A stretch of DNA of 64,000 nt. Origin: Perspicuibacillus lycopersici. GTDB lineage: Bacteria; Bacillota; Bacilli; Bacillales; Caldibacillaceae. This document shows positions 35,250 to 44,058 of this stretch, piece by piece. Below the pieces are notes generated by a model. The model searched no databases. It had not been told where the DNA came from and worked only from the letters and a program-made list of their open reading frames with translations. Where the stretch lies: positions 310,001 through 374,000 of the forward strand of contig NZ_JAOUSF010000004.1 in NCBI RefSeq assembly GCF_025660475.1, in the 5' to 3' direction. The position numbers were made by a program, and so were the translations under genes. Position 1 is the stretch's first letter, and each line of letters begins with the position of its first letter.

Positions 35250-35280
35250 AAAAAAAGACCATCAAAATAGAATGGTCTTA
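35250..35280 (-). terminator. Terminator of the c-di-AMP riboswitch
   Basis: On the minus strand AAGACCAT and ATGGTCTT pair and are followed by a run of T residues. It lies directly after the aptamer and before ktrA. Confidence 0.85.
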
Positions 35281-35458
35281 GGAATAAACCTTTGACCTTT
35301 CTCTCCAGATAAAAATTTAACGCTTCCGAGGTTAGCTGTCGGATTAGGGATTGAGAGTATCCCTTCTTATTAGTCAATAAGATTCACCCCAAGATAGCTC
35401 AAAGCTATCGAATGGTTCCCCCGCTCAAAATGGCTGATTCAGCGATTAAAAGGTATTC
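35281..35458 (-). promoter_or_regulatory. c-di-AMP riboswitch (ydaO-yuaA type)
   Basis: Read on the minus strand the sequence contains AATCGCTGAATC, GAGCGGGGGAACC, TTGGGGTGAATC, CAATCCCTAATCCGACAGCT and AACCTCG in this order, the conserved core of the ydaO-yuaA class. The same class precedes ktrAB (yuaA) in B. subtilis. High c-di-AMP is expected to favour the terminator and lower potassium uptake. Confidence 0.93.
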
Positions 35459-35491
35459 GGATATTTAGTTTTATCAAATGAAACAAAGATA

Positions 35492-35520
35492 AATCTACTC
35501 CGATTTTATATAGGTGTCAA
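35492..35520 (-). promoter_or_regulatory. Promoter of the ktrAB transcript
   Basis: On the minus strand TTGACA, 17-base spacer and TAGATT precede the riboswitch by about 35 bp. Confidence 0.7.
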
Positions 35521-35738
35521 TACGTTTTCCAAAACTTAATAATTGCCATTAATTTTATTCATGATAAAGCTTGATTTAATAGGGATTTGATAGAAAAAAA
35601 TCAATGGATTAATTGTTATTATATAGTAGCAATGTAATAAAAAAATTGTTATTCAGTATAAAAACAGTCTGCATTTTTCAAAAGTTAAAATTGTTATTAC
35701 TGTATGGAACGTAAAAAATGACAAAATGGTGACAAGGC

Positions 35739-35767
35739 TTGCAATGGGAATAAAAGTGCGGTATATT
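35739..35767 (+). promoter_or_regulatory. Promoter of DoxX paralogue 3
   Basis: TTGCAA, 17-base spacer, TATATT, identical to the promoter of paralogue 2. Confidence 0.75.
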
Positions 35768-35783
35768 AAACGTGTAGAAGATA

Positions 35784-35877
35784 GTGAAACATTTCACAAA
35801 TAGAAATCACGATATTAAGTAGTTAAAGCAAAAGCAATTATTCCTTTTTTTAAACATATTTGTGAAAAACTTCACAA
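35784..35877 (+). promoter_or_regulatory. Two Rex/Fnr-like operators of DoxX paralogue 3
   Basis: GTGAAACATTTCAC (35784-35797) and TTGTGAAAAACTTCACAA (35860-35877). The operators are conserved while the sequence between them differs from copy 1, which suggests selection on the sites. Confidence 0.7.
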
Positions 35878-35908
35878 TTTGCAACTAAAATATATGGAGG
35901 AAATAAAA

Positions 35909-36424
35909 ATGAAAAAACAATGGTTCAATAACCCAATCGTAAACGTAATTTGGACAGTGGCAAGAATTTGGTTAGGACTTCAATGGATCGAAGGAGCGTG
36001 GCATAAATTTACTGGTGGGTTTGATGCAGCAGGATTTTTACAAGGCGCAATCGCCAAAGCCGGAGGTGAGGCACCAGTAGTCCAAGGCTGGTACGGAGCA
36101 TTTCTAGAACATTTCGCAATGCCGAATGTAGAAATCTTTAATGTCGTCATCCCAGTCGGAGAATTCCTAGTAGGCATTGGTTTAATACTTGGAGCAGCAA
36201 CAATTCCAGCATTAATCGCAGGGGCATTCATGAACTTGAACTTCTTATTAGCAGGAACAATCAGCACAAACCCAGTATTATTAGCAGTTGCAGTTATCTT
36301 ATTATTCATCGGAGCAGGCACATACTACTACGGTGTGGACCGATTCGCAGTACCAATGATCAAAACATATTTCGCAAACAGACATAACCGTGGCAATAAA
36401 GTGAAGAAAGTAGCAACAGTTTAA
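35909..36424 (+). CDS. DoxX family membrane protein, paralogue 3
   Basis: A 171-residue DoxX protein, apparently identical in translation to paralogue 2, with a few silent base changes. GGAGG lies 9 bp before the ATG. It is followed by paralogue 4 after 62 bp, with another operator in the gap and no clear terminator, so the two may be co-transcribed. Confidence 0.85.
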   Translation: MKKQWFNNPIVNVIWTVARIWLGLQWIEGAWHKFTGGFDAAGFLQGAIAKAGGEAPVVQGWYGAFLEHFAMPNVEIFNVVIPVGEFLVGIGLILGAATIPALIAGAFMNLNFLLAGTISTNPVLLAVAVILLFIGAGTYYYGVDRFAVPMIKTYFANRHNRGNKVKKVATV

Positions 36425-36446
36425 CAATAAAAATTTCACCAATATA

Positions 36447-36460
36447 GTGAATAACTTCAC
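36447..36460 (+). promoter_or_regulatory. Rex/Fnr-like operator before DoxX paralogue 4
   Basis: GTGAATAACTTCAC, the seventh GTGAA-N4-TTCAC palindrome of the cluster, 26 bp before the start codon. No separate promoter is evident. Confidence 0.6.
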
Positions 36461-36486
36461 AAAAATCAAAATCGGGGGAAATTAAA

Positions 36487-37002
36487 ATGAAAAAACAATG
36501 GTTCAACAATCCAATCGTAAACGTAATTTGGACAGTAGCAAGAATTTGGTTAGGGGTACAATGGATCACAGGTGGTTGGCATAAATTAACGGATGGCTTT
36601 GATGCAGGTGGATTTTTACAAGGTGCAATTGCAAAAGCTGGGGGCGAGGCACCAACCGTGCAAGCGTGGTACGGAACATTTTTAGAAAACGTCGCAGCAC
36701 CAAATGTAGAATTATTTAATTTCGTTATTCCATGGGGAGAATTTTTAGTAGGACTTGGCTTGATTCTTGGAGCGTTAACAATCCCAGCATTAATTGCAGG
36801 AGCATTTATGAACTTTAACTTCTTACTAGCTGGAACAATTAGCACAAATCCAATTCTATTAGCATTTGCAGTTATCCTATTATTTGTTGGAGCAGGAGCA
36901 TATTACTTCGGTGTTGATCGATTCTTAATCCCAATGTTCAAAACATATTTAGATAACAGAAGAAACCGTGTAGCGAAACAGAAAAAAACAGTAACAGCTT
37001 AA
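36487..37002 (+). CDS. DoxX family membrane protein, paralogue 4
   Basis: A 171-residue DoxX protein, the most divergent of the four (WITGGWHKLTDGFDAGG, FLENVAAPNVELFN, and tail RRNRVAKQKKTVTA), but with the same four-segment plan. The ribosome binding site CGGGGGA lies 7 bp upstream. It ends the DoxX cluster and is followed by a strong terminator. Confidence 0.85.
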   Translation: MKKQWFNNPIVNVIWTVARIWLGVQWITGGWHKLTDGFDAGGFLQGAIAKAGGEAPTVQAWYGTFLENVAAPNVELFNFVIPWGEFLVGLGLILGALTIPALIAGAFMNFNFLLAGTISTNPILLAFAVILLFVGAGAYYFGVDRFLIPMFKTYLDNRRNRVAKQKKTVTA

Positions 37003-37020
37003 CGATAGAAGCTCAAAGAA

Positions 37021-37062
37021 AAAAGCAAGTCACCAGTAAATTTCAGGGTGACTTGCTTTTTT
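37021..37062. terminator. Bidirectional terminator
   Basis: AAAAGCAAGTCACC and GGTGACTTGCTTTT form a 14-bp stem. It overlaps the 3' end of the convergent gene. Confidence 0.88.
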
Positions 37063-37549
37063 CTTTTTCGATGGACGCGAGTGGAGTTAACTTCCAATCT
37101 TGTACATAACCTTGCTTATCTAAATGGAAGGTTAATATATATTTTCCATCATGCAGTGTGTTTACCTCATACTCAAAATTTGTATGATCCGATATCCCGA
37201 AAAATTGGAGTGCCGGATGAAGAATCGGCTGATTTTGCTTAGATAAGATAATTTCCTCGGAAGGTATAATGAGTGCTCCCGCCAAGTAGGGAAGAATAGA
37301 GTTTTCTTCAAAGGCTACTAAACGTTCTTTTGTTTCCAACGTTTGTTTAAAACAAAAAATACTAAAGAAAATAATCCAAAAAATAATCCCATACCAAATG
37401 ATTTTTTCGTATATTTTTTTAAAAAATAATGTTTTTTCTTTGTTTTTCATATGTATACTATTCACTTTATCCATCGAAGATATTAAACGAGTAAATGGCT
37501 TTGTGTTAAGAAGATAGTTGAAAAATTTATTAGATGTTTTTTCCTTCAT
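37043..37549 (-). CDS. Membrane protein of unknown function
   Basis: A 168-residue protein with a basic N-terminal cytoplasmic part of about 48 residues, one membrane segment (about 50-68, IIWYGIIFWIIFFSIFCF) and an extracytoplasmic C-terminus that ends beta-rich. It begins 1 bp after the stop of the 331-residue gene, whose 3' end carries its GGAGG. No family is recognised. The pair probably functions together in the membrane. Confidence 0.65.
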   Translation of the reverse strand: MKEKTSNKFFNYLLNTKPFTRLISSMDKVNSIHMKNKEKTLFFKKIYEKIIWYGIIFWIIFFSIFCFKQTLETKERLVAFEENSILPYLAGALIIPSEEIILSKQNQPILHPALQFFGISDHTNFEYEVNTLHDGKYILTFHLDKQGYVQDWKLTPLASIEKEKSKSP

Positions 37550-37550
37550 C

Positions 37551-38546
37551 TCACAATGCCTCCTTCATTTCTATTGGATCATCGGAGAAGTGATATTGTA
37601 TCATCGGACGATAAAACGGATAAATATCTACAATTCCTGTTAATTTATCCTCTTCCGTAATATCTTGAATATAAATATTTTTAATTAATGTTCCATCTAA
37701 CAATTTCATTTCAAGCTCAATGGTAATTGAAGAGAGATTTTCTAAAGAAATATCGGATAAATCCTGTTTTTTTAGTTGAACAATTAAGGAAACATCACTT
37801 AAATCTGTTTTTAATACTTGTTCATTTTCCCAGTCCTTAGGAATGTTCATTTCTTTTCGCGTATAATAGTACTTGATTTTTTTATACCCTTGATCAGTGG
37901 AAAAGTTATAATTGCACGTTAAATATTGGATATTACGCATACTATAAATATATAAGTTCATATGAGAAGGCTCATTATTAAAATAATTTAACGTGAACTT
38001 GGAATCCATAAGTGCTAATTCAGCTATCGAAAGGCTTTCGGAATAAAAGTTATTTTCTAGACGGTGGGTTGCATCTTCCATATTAATGCTCGATGGAATA
38101 TTTACGAAGCTACTAATATCCTTCAATTTAACTAATAAATAAATGAAACGTGATAAAATCACTAAGCTAATCGTAACTAATATCCAAACAAACCCTAACA
38201 AAATTGGATTAGTAAATTGTCCCCCCATTAATAGTAGAAAAATAAACCAAGCAATCCCAACAATAAAAATTGTCCATATTCCAATGTTAATGGAAAGTTT
38301 GATAGGTGGGTCTAATTTAATGAATTTCCCGTATTGAACAAGTAACCAATTGATTTTTCCATAATTCTTTTCGATATTTTTATAATCATAAAATTGATAG
38401 GTCTCCCTTAATTTCCAGAGAACTTCCCTTGCCTTCTCAATATTGTATTGAGTATTCAGTGTCACAAAGATGGCGATTAGACCGACTAATGATAATAGCC
38501 CGCCACTTACCCCAAACAATATGTTCGTTACTAAATCAATTTGCAA
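37551..38546 (-). CDS. Membrane protein of unknown function, first gene of a pair
   Basis: A 331-residue protein with four hydrophobic segments in the first 145 residues (about 8-28, 84-106, 113-133 and possibly one more) and a soluble C-terminal half of about 190 residues, predicted beta-rich. The start is TTG with AGGGGTG 9 bp upstream. It is coupled to the 168-residue membrane protein gene. No motif for an enzyme or transporter is visible. Confidence 0.65.
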   Translation of the reverse strand: MQIDLVTNILFGVSGGLLSLVGLIAIFVTLNTQYNIEKAREVLWKLRETYQFYDYKNIEKNYGKINWLLVQYGKFIKLDPPIKLSINIGIWTIFIVGIAWFIFLLLMGGQFTNPILLGFVWILVTISLVILSRFIYLLVKLKDISSFVNIPSSINMEDATHRLENNFYSESLSIAELALMDSKFTLNYFNNEPSHMNLYIYSMRNIQYLTCNYNFSTDQGYKKIKYYYTRKEMNIPKDWENEQVLKTDLSDVSLIVQLKKQDLSDISLENLSSITIELEMKLLDGTLIKNIYIQDITEEDKLTGIVDIYPFYRPMIQYHFSDDPIEMKEAL

Positions 38547-38622
38547 AATGAATACACCCCTATACAGAATTATTATATTAATCGTACAATATTCGACAAA
38601 TTTCTACTATCCATTTTTACAA

Positions 38623-38662
38623 AAAAAGTGCGAATCCCATTAAAAGACAACGGGTTTCGCAC
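38623..38662 (-). terminator. Terminator of the alpha-glucosidase gene
   Basis: On the minus strand GTGCGAAACCC pairs with GGGATTCGCAC (one mismatch or G-T) and a run of T residues follows. Confidence 0.85.
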
Positions 38663-38671
38663 AGATTGTTA

Positions 38672-40339
38672 TTATTTAATTGTATAAATTCTTGCTTCAT
38701 ACGGTTTTAACGTTAATGAAGCTGTATTTTCTTGTCGATCCACCGGATAATTATGAAGCAATAGCTGTTCATTATTTAAAGCAAATGCATCGTTTTCAAA
38801 GGTAGCAGGGGTGTCTGATAAGTTTGTTAATACTAGAACCTGCTCATCCCCTAATGTTCTTGTATATGCAAATATTTGTGGGTGTTCCTCCAAAATTAAA
38901 TCAAAAATTCCATAGGTAAAAATTTTATACGTTTTCTTCAGCTGAATCATTTTTTTATAATAATGATAAATGGAGTTTGCATCCTCTATTTGTGCTTGCA
39001 CATTAATTTCTTTATAATTTGGATTCACACCAATCCAAGGAGTAGCAGTTGAAAATCCAGCATGTTCAAGTGAACCTGACCATTGCATTGGGGTACGGGA
39101 ATTGTCTCGACTGGATGCCCAAATGTACTCCATTACTTCTTGATGGGAAGCACCTTCACTGCGTTTAATATTATAAAGATTGATGGATTTCACATCGTCA
39201 TATTCCTCAATGGTTGGAAACTGCACATTTGTCATGCCAATTTCTTGCCCTTGATAAATGAATGGTGTTCCTTGCATAAAGAAATACATTGTCCCTAATG
39301 CAGTTGCACTTTCACGCCAAAATTCCTTATCATTGCCCCATGTCGATACAACCCGAGGTAGATCATGATTTTCAATAAATAGTGCATTCCAGCCAACGTT
39401 TTCTAAACCTTTTTGCCAGCGATTCAATACTTTTTTCAATTCAACAATATCAATAGATGCTTTTGTTTCTGCGTCCCAAAGTGCTAAATGTTCAAATTGG
39501 AAAACCATATTGAACTTGCCATTTTTCTCACCAACCCAAAGGTCAGCCTCTTCTGCACTTACACCATTTGCTTCACCGACCGTCATAATGTCGTATTTTG
39601 CAAATGTTTCATCCCGTAATTCTTCTAAATATTTATGAATTCCTTCGACATTCATATGGTAATCAAAGGAGGAAACATATTTTAAGCCTTTCGGGTTAGG
39701 TAGATCAGGTAATCCTTGTTTTTTATTGATATGGCTAATCGCATCAATTCGGAAGCCATCAATTCCTTTATCTAACCACCAGTTAATCATGTCATATAGG
39801 GCAAAACGAACTTCTTTGTTTTCCCAATTTAAATCTGGTTGTCTAGTGGAGAAGAGGTGAAGGAAGTATTGATCGGTAGTTTCATCGTATTTCCATGCAG
39901 AGCCACCGAAAATACTTTCCCAGTTATTTGGTTCTTTGCCGTCTTTTCCATCTCGCCAAATATACCAATCCCGTTTATCGCTATCTTTTGAGGATTTCGA
40001 TTCGACGAACCATGGGTGTTCGTCACTTGTATGGTTAATGACGAGGTCAATAATTAGCTTCATTCCCCGTTTGTGTGTTTCTTCTAATAATGCATCAAAA
40101 TCGGCCATTGTCCCGAATTCTTCCATTATATCTTGATAGTCACTAATGTCATACCCGTTGTCATCGTTTGGAGATTTATACATTGGGCATAACCAAATGA
40201 CATCTATGCCAAGTTCTTTTAAATAATCCAGTTTGGAGATAATTCCTTGAATGTCACCTATTCCATCACCATTGGAATCCATAAAACTTCGTGGATAAAT
40301 TTGATAGGCAACTGCTTCTTTCCACCAAATTTCTTTCAT
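38672..40339 (-). CDS. Oligo-1,6-glucosidase/alpha-glucosidase, GH13_31
   Basis: A cytoplasmic 555-residue GH13 enzyme without signal peptide. Conserved regions are DLVINHTSD, GFRIDAISH (Asp nucleophile), TVGEANG (Glu acid) and FIENHDLPR (Asp). The opening WWKEAVAYQIYPRSFMDSNGDGIGD is typical of MalL/oligo-1,6-glucosidase. It should cleave short isomalto- or malto-oligosaccharides imported into the cell, complementing the extracellular pullulanase. Trehalose-6-phosphate hydrolase is a less likely alternative. Cre-like sites lie upstream. Confidence 0.88.
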   Translation of the reverse strand: MKEIWWKEAVAYQIYPRSFMDSNGDGIGDIQGIISKLDYLKELGIDVIWLCPMYKSPNDDNGYDISDYQDIMEEFGTMADFDALLEETHKRGMKLIIDLVINHTSDEHPWFVESKSSKDSDKRDWYIWRDGKDGKEPNNWESIFGGSAWKYDETTDQYFLHLFSTRQPDLNWENKEVRFALYDMINWWLDKGIDGFRIDAISHINKKQGLPDLPNPKGLKYVSSFDYHMNVEGIHKYLEELRDETFAKYDIMTVGEANGVSAEEADLWVGEKNGKFNMVFQFEHLALWDAETKASIDIVELKKVLNRWQKGLENVGWNALFIENHDLPRVVSTWGNDKEFWRESATALGTMYFFMQGTPFIYQGQEIGMTNVQFPTIEEYDDVKSINLYNIKRSEGASHQEVMEYIWASSRDNSRTPMQWSGSLEHAGFSTATPWIGVNPNYKEINVQAQIEDANSIYHYYKKMIQLKKTYKIFTYGIFDLILEEHPQIFAYTRTLGDEQVLVLTNLSDTPATFENDAFALNNEQLLLHNYPVDRQENTASLTLKPYEARIYTIK

Positions 40340-40385
40340 ACTGTAATCCTCACCTTCTGTTATGACTGTGCAATATTTTGTTTAG

Positions 40386-40638
40386 AAAAATCGTTTGCAT
40401 GAATGTTTTTTATGTTGATGTTTAGAGTAGGGATATAAATCAAACAAAAATGAATGCTGAGCAGAATGAATACCCGTAGTCTCCCACCCGCTTAGAATGT
40501 ATGAGCGAAATATATTCATTCGGGGGATTATTTCAAAACAACTACCCCTAATATCTTAAGCATCAAAACGCTTTCAATTCTAGCTAAAAAAAGAAGCTGA
40601 TTTCTTAATGAATGCAACAAATAATGCAAACGATTGCA
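40386..40638 (-). promoter_or_regulatory. Cre-like sites upstream of the alpha-glucosidase
   Basis: TGCAAACGATTGCA at 40625-40638 fits the LacI/CcpA operator pattern. A weaker one (minus strand TGCAAACGATTTTT) is at 40386-40399, and TGAAAGCGTTTTGA occurs near 40564. The gap between the glucosidase and the TetR gene (40340-40825) otherwise holds a repeat remnant. Confidence 0.55.
40452..40530. repeat. Remnant of the dispersed repeat family
   Basis: TGAGCAGAATGAATACCCGT and AGTCTCCCACCCGC, then ATATTCATTCGGGGG, resemble the ends and core of the element at 11.1 kb. It is degenerate and lies in the leader of the alpha-glucosidase gene. Confidence 0.5.
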
Positions 40639-40825
40639 TTGATTGGTTCTATCATACCATGAGATATTAGTATTGACAATATTTATGGGAAGAATCAAGT
40701 GGATGTCATGGAGAATTCATAAAAAAGGGCAAAAATATAGAGCTGTTTATATACCACATGCAAGAGAATGGAACAGCTCTCGAAATGCTCGATATTTTTT
40801 AAGGCAAAATTTATCGTAGGTTGAA

Positions 40826-41713
40826 TCAACTTCTCTGAAAATAAGTGGAAATTAGAACCTCTAGGGCAAAGATTTCCTTCTTATTTGTAGGACTTAAATC
40901 TTTTTTCATTTCATTAAATACATTTTCGACAAGATGTCTTCTTGGTTTCTTCGCATGTAATAGCTCGTCTTGGATAAAATCGAGGAACTCCAAATATTTA
41001 TCTTCGAGATCGGTATCCTTTATTCCACTCTTTAATGCAGTGATGGTTTTATCAATATCTCGTTGGAATACTTTTTTTTGTTGATGATTTTTCGGAAGCC
41101 AATGTCCTAATAATTGTGGTTCAAATAATTGTTCTTTAGATTTTGCAACATCTTCCATAATCGAAACAATTCGCGAAACACTGTAGCGAACAACCTTGGA
41201 AATGTTAATATTTTTCTCATGTGCAGCAGAATAATATTTAAAGTTAATGTGCAAAATTCCTGTAAACATAATCGCACAGTCAAGTATATACGGTTCTTTT
41301 TCTTTGCCGAAAATATCGAGAAAGCGAGAATGTAACCATTTCAATATTTTGAGCTGACCGATACGAATAAAATGAATGATTTCCTTGTCATTGGAAAAAT
41401 TTACTTCCTCTAATAATGAAATTAATTTATTCTTGCGATTAAGCTCTGTTTGCACTTCAACTTGTTTGATGAAAATTTCAAGATCGGAAGCATCCTGACC
41501 AACAAGCAGTTTGTTTTGAGCTTGCTCCATTTCGAAATAAAGTTCCTTAAGAAGTGCAATTAGTAATTCGTTTTTTGATGAAAAATAATTATAAAATGTA
41601 CCCTTAGAGATTCCACTGTAATCTAAAATATCTTGAATGGATGTTGCCTGAAATCCCTTTTCAATAAATAGCTGGTGTGCCATCATGATTACATGCTTTT
41701 TCCTATCATTCAT
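40826..41713 (-). CDS. TetR/AcrR family transcriptional regulator
   Basis: A 295-residue regulator, long for the family. The N-terminal helix-turn-helix is clear (QLFIEKGFQATSIQDIL, then YSGISKGTFYNYFSSKNEL). The ligand domain is all-helical and extended at the C-terminus. It is divergent from an MFS drug efflux gene with a palindrome between them, so it most likely represses that gene and itself. AAGGTGA lies 6 bp before the start. Confidence 0.88.
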   Translation of the reverse strand: MNDRKKHVIMMAHQLFIEKGFQATSIQDILDYSGISKGTFYNYFSSKNELLIALLKELYFEMEQAQNKLLVGQDASDLEIFIKQVEVQTELNRKNKLISLLEEVNFSNDKEIIHFIRIGQLKILKWLHSRFLDIFGKEKEPYILDCAIMFTGILHINFKYYSAAHEKNINISKVVRYSVSRIVSIMEDVAKSKEQLFEPQLLGHWLPKNHQQKKVFQRDIDKTITALKSGIKDTDLEDKYLEFLDFIQDELLHAKKPRRHLVENVFNEMKKDLSPTNKKEIFALEVLISTYFQRS

Positions 41714-41733
41714 ATGATCACCTTTAAAAAAAT

Positions 41734-41748
41734 TATACTACTGGTATA
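41734..41748. promoter_or_regulatory. Candidate operator of the TetR regulator
   Basis: TATACTACTGGTATA has inverted TATAC/GTATA arms. It lies in the divergent gap, 20 bp from the TetR start. Confidence 0.45.
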
Positions 41749-41899
41749 AAAATCATCTTACATGAATTTTAGGACTAAGACAAATCCTAATATATAGAGG
41801 AATATTTCCATTGCAATAACTGAAACCATAGTATATGATATATCTCATGTAAACTATTTCGTATATAGAAATGTTCGAGAGTTAAGGGGGAATATATAG

Positions 41900-43402
41900 A
41901 TGAATAAAGGCTTGAACGTAAGCTCACGCCCACCATATTTAATCATTGCAGTTTTAATGGTTGGGGCGTTTATTTCTTTTTTAAATAATACATTATTAAA
42001 TGTCGCATTAACCTCAATTATGGGTGATCTCCATGTGGAGACATCTACGGTTCAATGGTTGACAACAGGATTTATGCTTGTCAGTGGGGTTATGATTCCG
42101 ACGACAGCATTTTTAATTCAAAAATACTCGGTTCGCCGGTTATTCCTTGTTGCAATGAGTCTATTTACAATCGGTACGATTGTAGGTGCAATTGCACATG
42201 TATTTCCGATTTTATTGGCGGCTAGAATGATTCAGGCTTCAGGGTCTGCGATTATGATGCCATTGTTAATGAATGTAATGCTCGTGAGCTTCCCAATTGA
42301 AAAACGTGGGACAGCAATGGGTGTGTTTGGATTAATTTTAATGTTTGCGCCAGCTATTGGCCCAACGTTATCTGGATGGATTGTCGAGCATTATAATTGG
42401 CGTGCATTGTTCTATCTAGTGGCACCAATTGCATTTGTTATTTTAATTCTTGGTTTTATCTTATTAAAAGATAAAAAAGAAAAAGTTCAAATGCGCTTAG
42501 ACTTTACTTCACTTATTATGTCCAGTCTCGGTTTTGGTGGTTTATTGTATGGATTTAGTACTGCTGGTGGCGATGATGGCTGGAGTAATCCTATCGTATA
42601 TATATCGTTAGGCATTGGGGCAATTTCACTAATTCTATTCATTACACGTCAATCGAAAATGGAACGTCCAATGCTTAATTTCGCTGTATTTAAATATCCG
42701 ATGTTTGCATTAGCATCAGCAATCACGATGGTTTTAAATATGGCGATGTTCTCTGGATTTTTACTAATTCCGATTTATGCACAGGCAGTTCTTGGAATTT
42801 CCCCAATGAAAACAGGCTTAATGCTATTACCAGGAGCCATTTTAAATGCGGGAATGTCTCCAATTACTGGTAGATTATTCGATAAATTCGGTGGAAGAAT
42901 TTTAGCGGTAACCGGATTAGCTATTGCAACAGGTACCACTTTTGTATTCAGTCATTTAGAAATGGATACAAGTTATCACTACTTAATGCTTTTACATGCG
43001 ATCCGGATGTTTGGTATGTCCATGGTAATGATGCCAGTTTCTACTAATGGATTAAACCAATTGCCAGTACACTTATATCCACATGGAACGGCGATGAACA
43101 ATACATTAAACCAAGTATCTGCAGCAATTGGAACGGCTACATTAATAACAATCATGTCGATTCGTCAAAATACCTATACAGAGGACTTAATAGCTTCTGC
43201 TGGTGCAAATGCTACACCAGAAATGTTAAAACAACTTGGATTACAAGGTATGCTTGGCGGAATTAATGACACGTTCTTAGTTGCAACCTTCTTATTATTG
43301 GCTGCATTAGTACTTGCATTCTTTATTAAAAGAGCAAGAAGAGCAGAAGATACGAACGGAGCAAATGAAAAGGTAACCCAAAAAGCTGTAGGAAATAACT
43401 AA
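41900..43402 (+). CDS. MFS drug efflux transporter, DHA2 (14-segment) family
   Basis: A 500-residue protein with about 14 hydrophobic segments. Motif A-like and C-like segments are visible (LMFAPAIGPTLSGWIVEHYNWRALF), which assigns it to the proton-coupled DHA2 exporters such as LmrB and EmrB. AAGGGGGA lies 9 bp before the ATG. It is divergent from a TetR-type gene, a standard regulated efflux arrangement. The drugs exported are unknown. Confidence 0.9.
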   Translation: MNKGLNVSSRPPYLIIAVLMVGAFISFLNNTLLNVALTSIMGDLHVETSTVQWLTTGFMLVSGVMIPTTAFLIQKYSVRRLFLVAMSLFTIGTIVGAIAHVFPILLAARMIQASGSAIMMPLLMNVMLVSFPIEKRGTAMGVFGLILMFAPAIGPTLSGWIVEHYNWRALFYLVAPIAFVILILGFILLKDKKEKVQMRLDFTSLIMSSLGFGGLLYGFSTAGGDDGWSNPIVYISLGIGAISLILFITRQSKMERPMLNFAVFKYPMFALASAITMVLNMAMFSGFLLIPIYAQAVLGISPMKTGLMLLPGAILNAGMSPITGRLFDKFGGRILAVTGLAIATGTTFVFSHLEMDTSYHYLMLLHAIRMFGMSMVMMPVSTNGLNQLPVHLYPHGTAMNNTLNQVSAAIGTATLITIMSIRQNTYTEDLIASAGANATPEMLKQLGLQGMLGGINDTFLVATFLLLAALVLAFFIKRARRAEDTNGANEKVTQKAVGNN

Positions 43403-43421
43403 TTGTGTATATATAGCATCC

Positions 43422-43450
43422 GCATCCTTCTACTGAAGGGTGCTTTTTTT
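43422..43450 (+). terminator. Terminator after the MFS gene
   Basis: GCATCCTTC and GAAGGGTGC form a 9-bp stem with a TACT loop and seven T residues. Confidence 0.9.
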
Positions 43451-43608
43451 ATGGTGATAATTGCTATTTTCCAAGGATTTCGAAGTGTTTAGATGGTTCC
43501 CATCATTCTCCAACTTAAATAATTGAAAAAAACTTTTGCATCGCTCAATAGTGGGAACACTATATAAGACGAGCAGTAGCAAATAGTTTAATTAAAGGAG
43601 CATGGGAA

Positions 43609-43809
43609 ATGGCGGAAGAAGCGATTAATACCGTAAAGGCAAATGTCGGCGATACGATTCAAATTAAACGCGGTGCAAAAAAAGGCAAAAAAGGTGAGGT
43701 AACAGTGCTTCGCGATAATTCTGTAATCGTCGAATTAGGGGTTAACAAAAAAACAGGGGAACCAATCAAGACAGTAGTTAATCATAAAAATTATAAGATT
43801 GTAAAATAG
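43609..43809 (+). CDS. DUF2187 family protein, YkvS-like
   Basis: A 66-residue basic protein with a KOW-like core (VGDTIQIKRGAKKGKKGEVTVL, then NSVIVEL). Proteins of this family are small and conserved in bacilli; a nucleic-acid or ribosome-associated role is possible but unproven. AAAGGAG lies 9 bp before the ATG. It is a single-gene unit followed by a weak hairpin and T-run. Confidence 0.8.
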   Translation: MAEEAINTVKANVGDTIQIKRGAKKGKKGEVTVLRDNSVIVELGVNKKTGEPIKTVVNHKNYKIVK

Positions 43810-43822
43810 GTGAAACAAGCAA

Positions 43823-43851
43823 GCTGTCCAGACGGATGGCTGTTTTTTTCG
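43823..43851 (+). terminator. Weak terminator after the DUF2187 gene
   Basis: AGCTGTCC and GGATGGCT form an imperfect stem before a run of seven T residues. Confidence 0.6.
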
Positions 43852-44058
43852 TTCAAGTAGTTGGAGTGTTGAACTTCATCACTAATTTTCTTTACATAAT
43901 GGAAGATTTTTACTTTTCAGGATCAACTGTTCCAATACGACAAAATCTTCTCATTTTCAAAAAAAATTTTTTACTTGATTTTATTTCTGGAACTGATTAA
44001 TATAATAAAAGTATATAAAACATATAAGTTTACTTGGTATTGAGAGAGGAGATACACA

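Larger units (their letters stand above)
35712..36432 (+). repeat. Direct repeat of about 720 bp, copy 2 (DoxX paralogue 3 with promoter)
   Basis: Second copy of 32279-32999, offset by 3433 bp. Confidence 0.9.
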
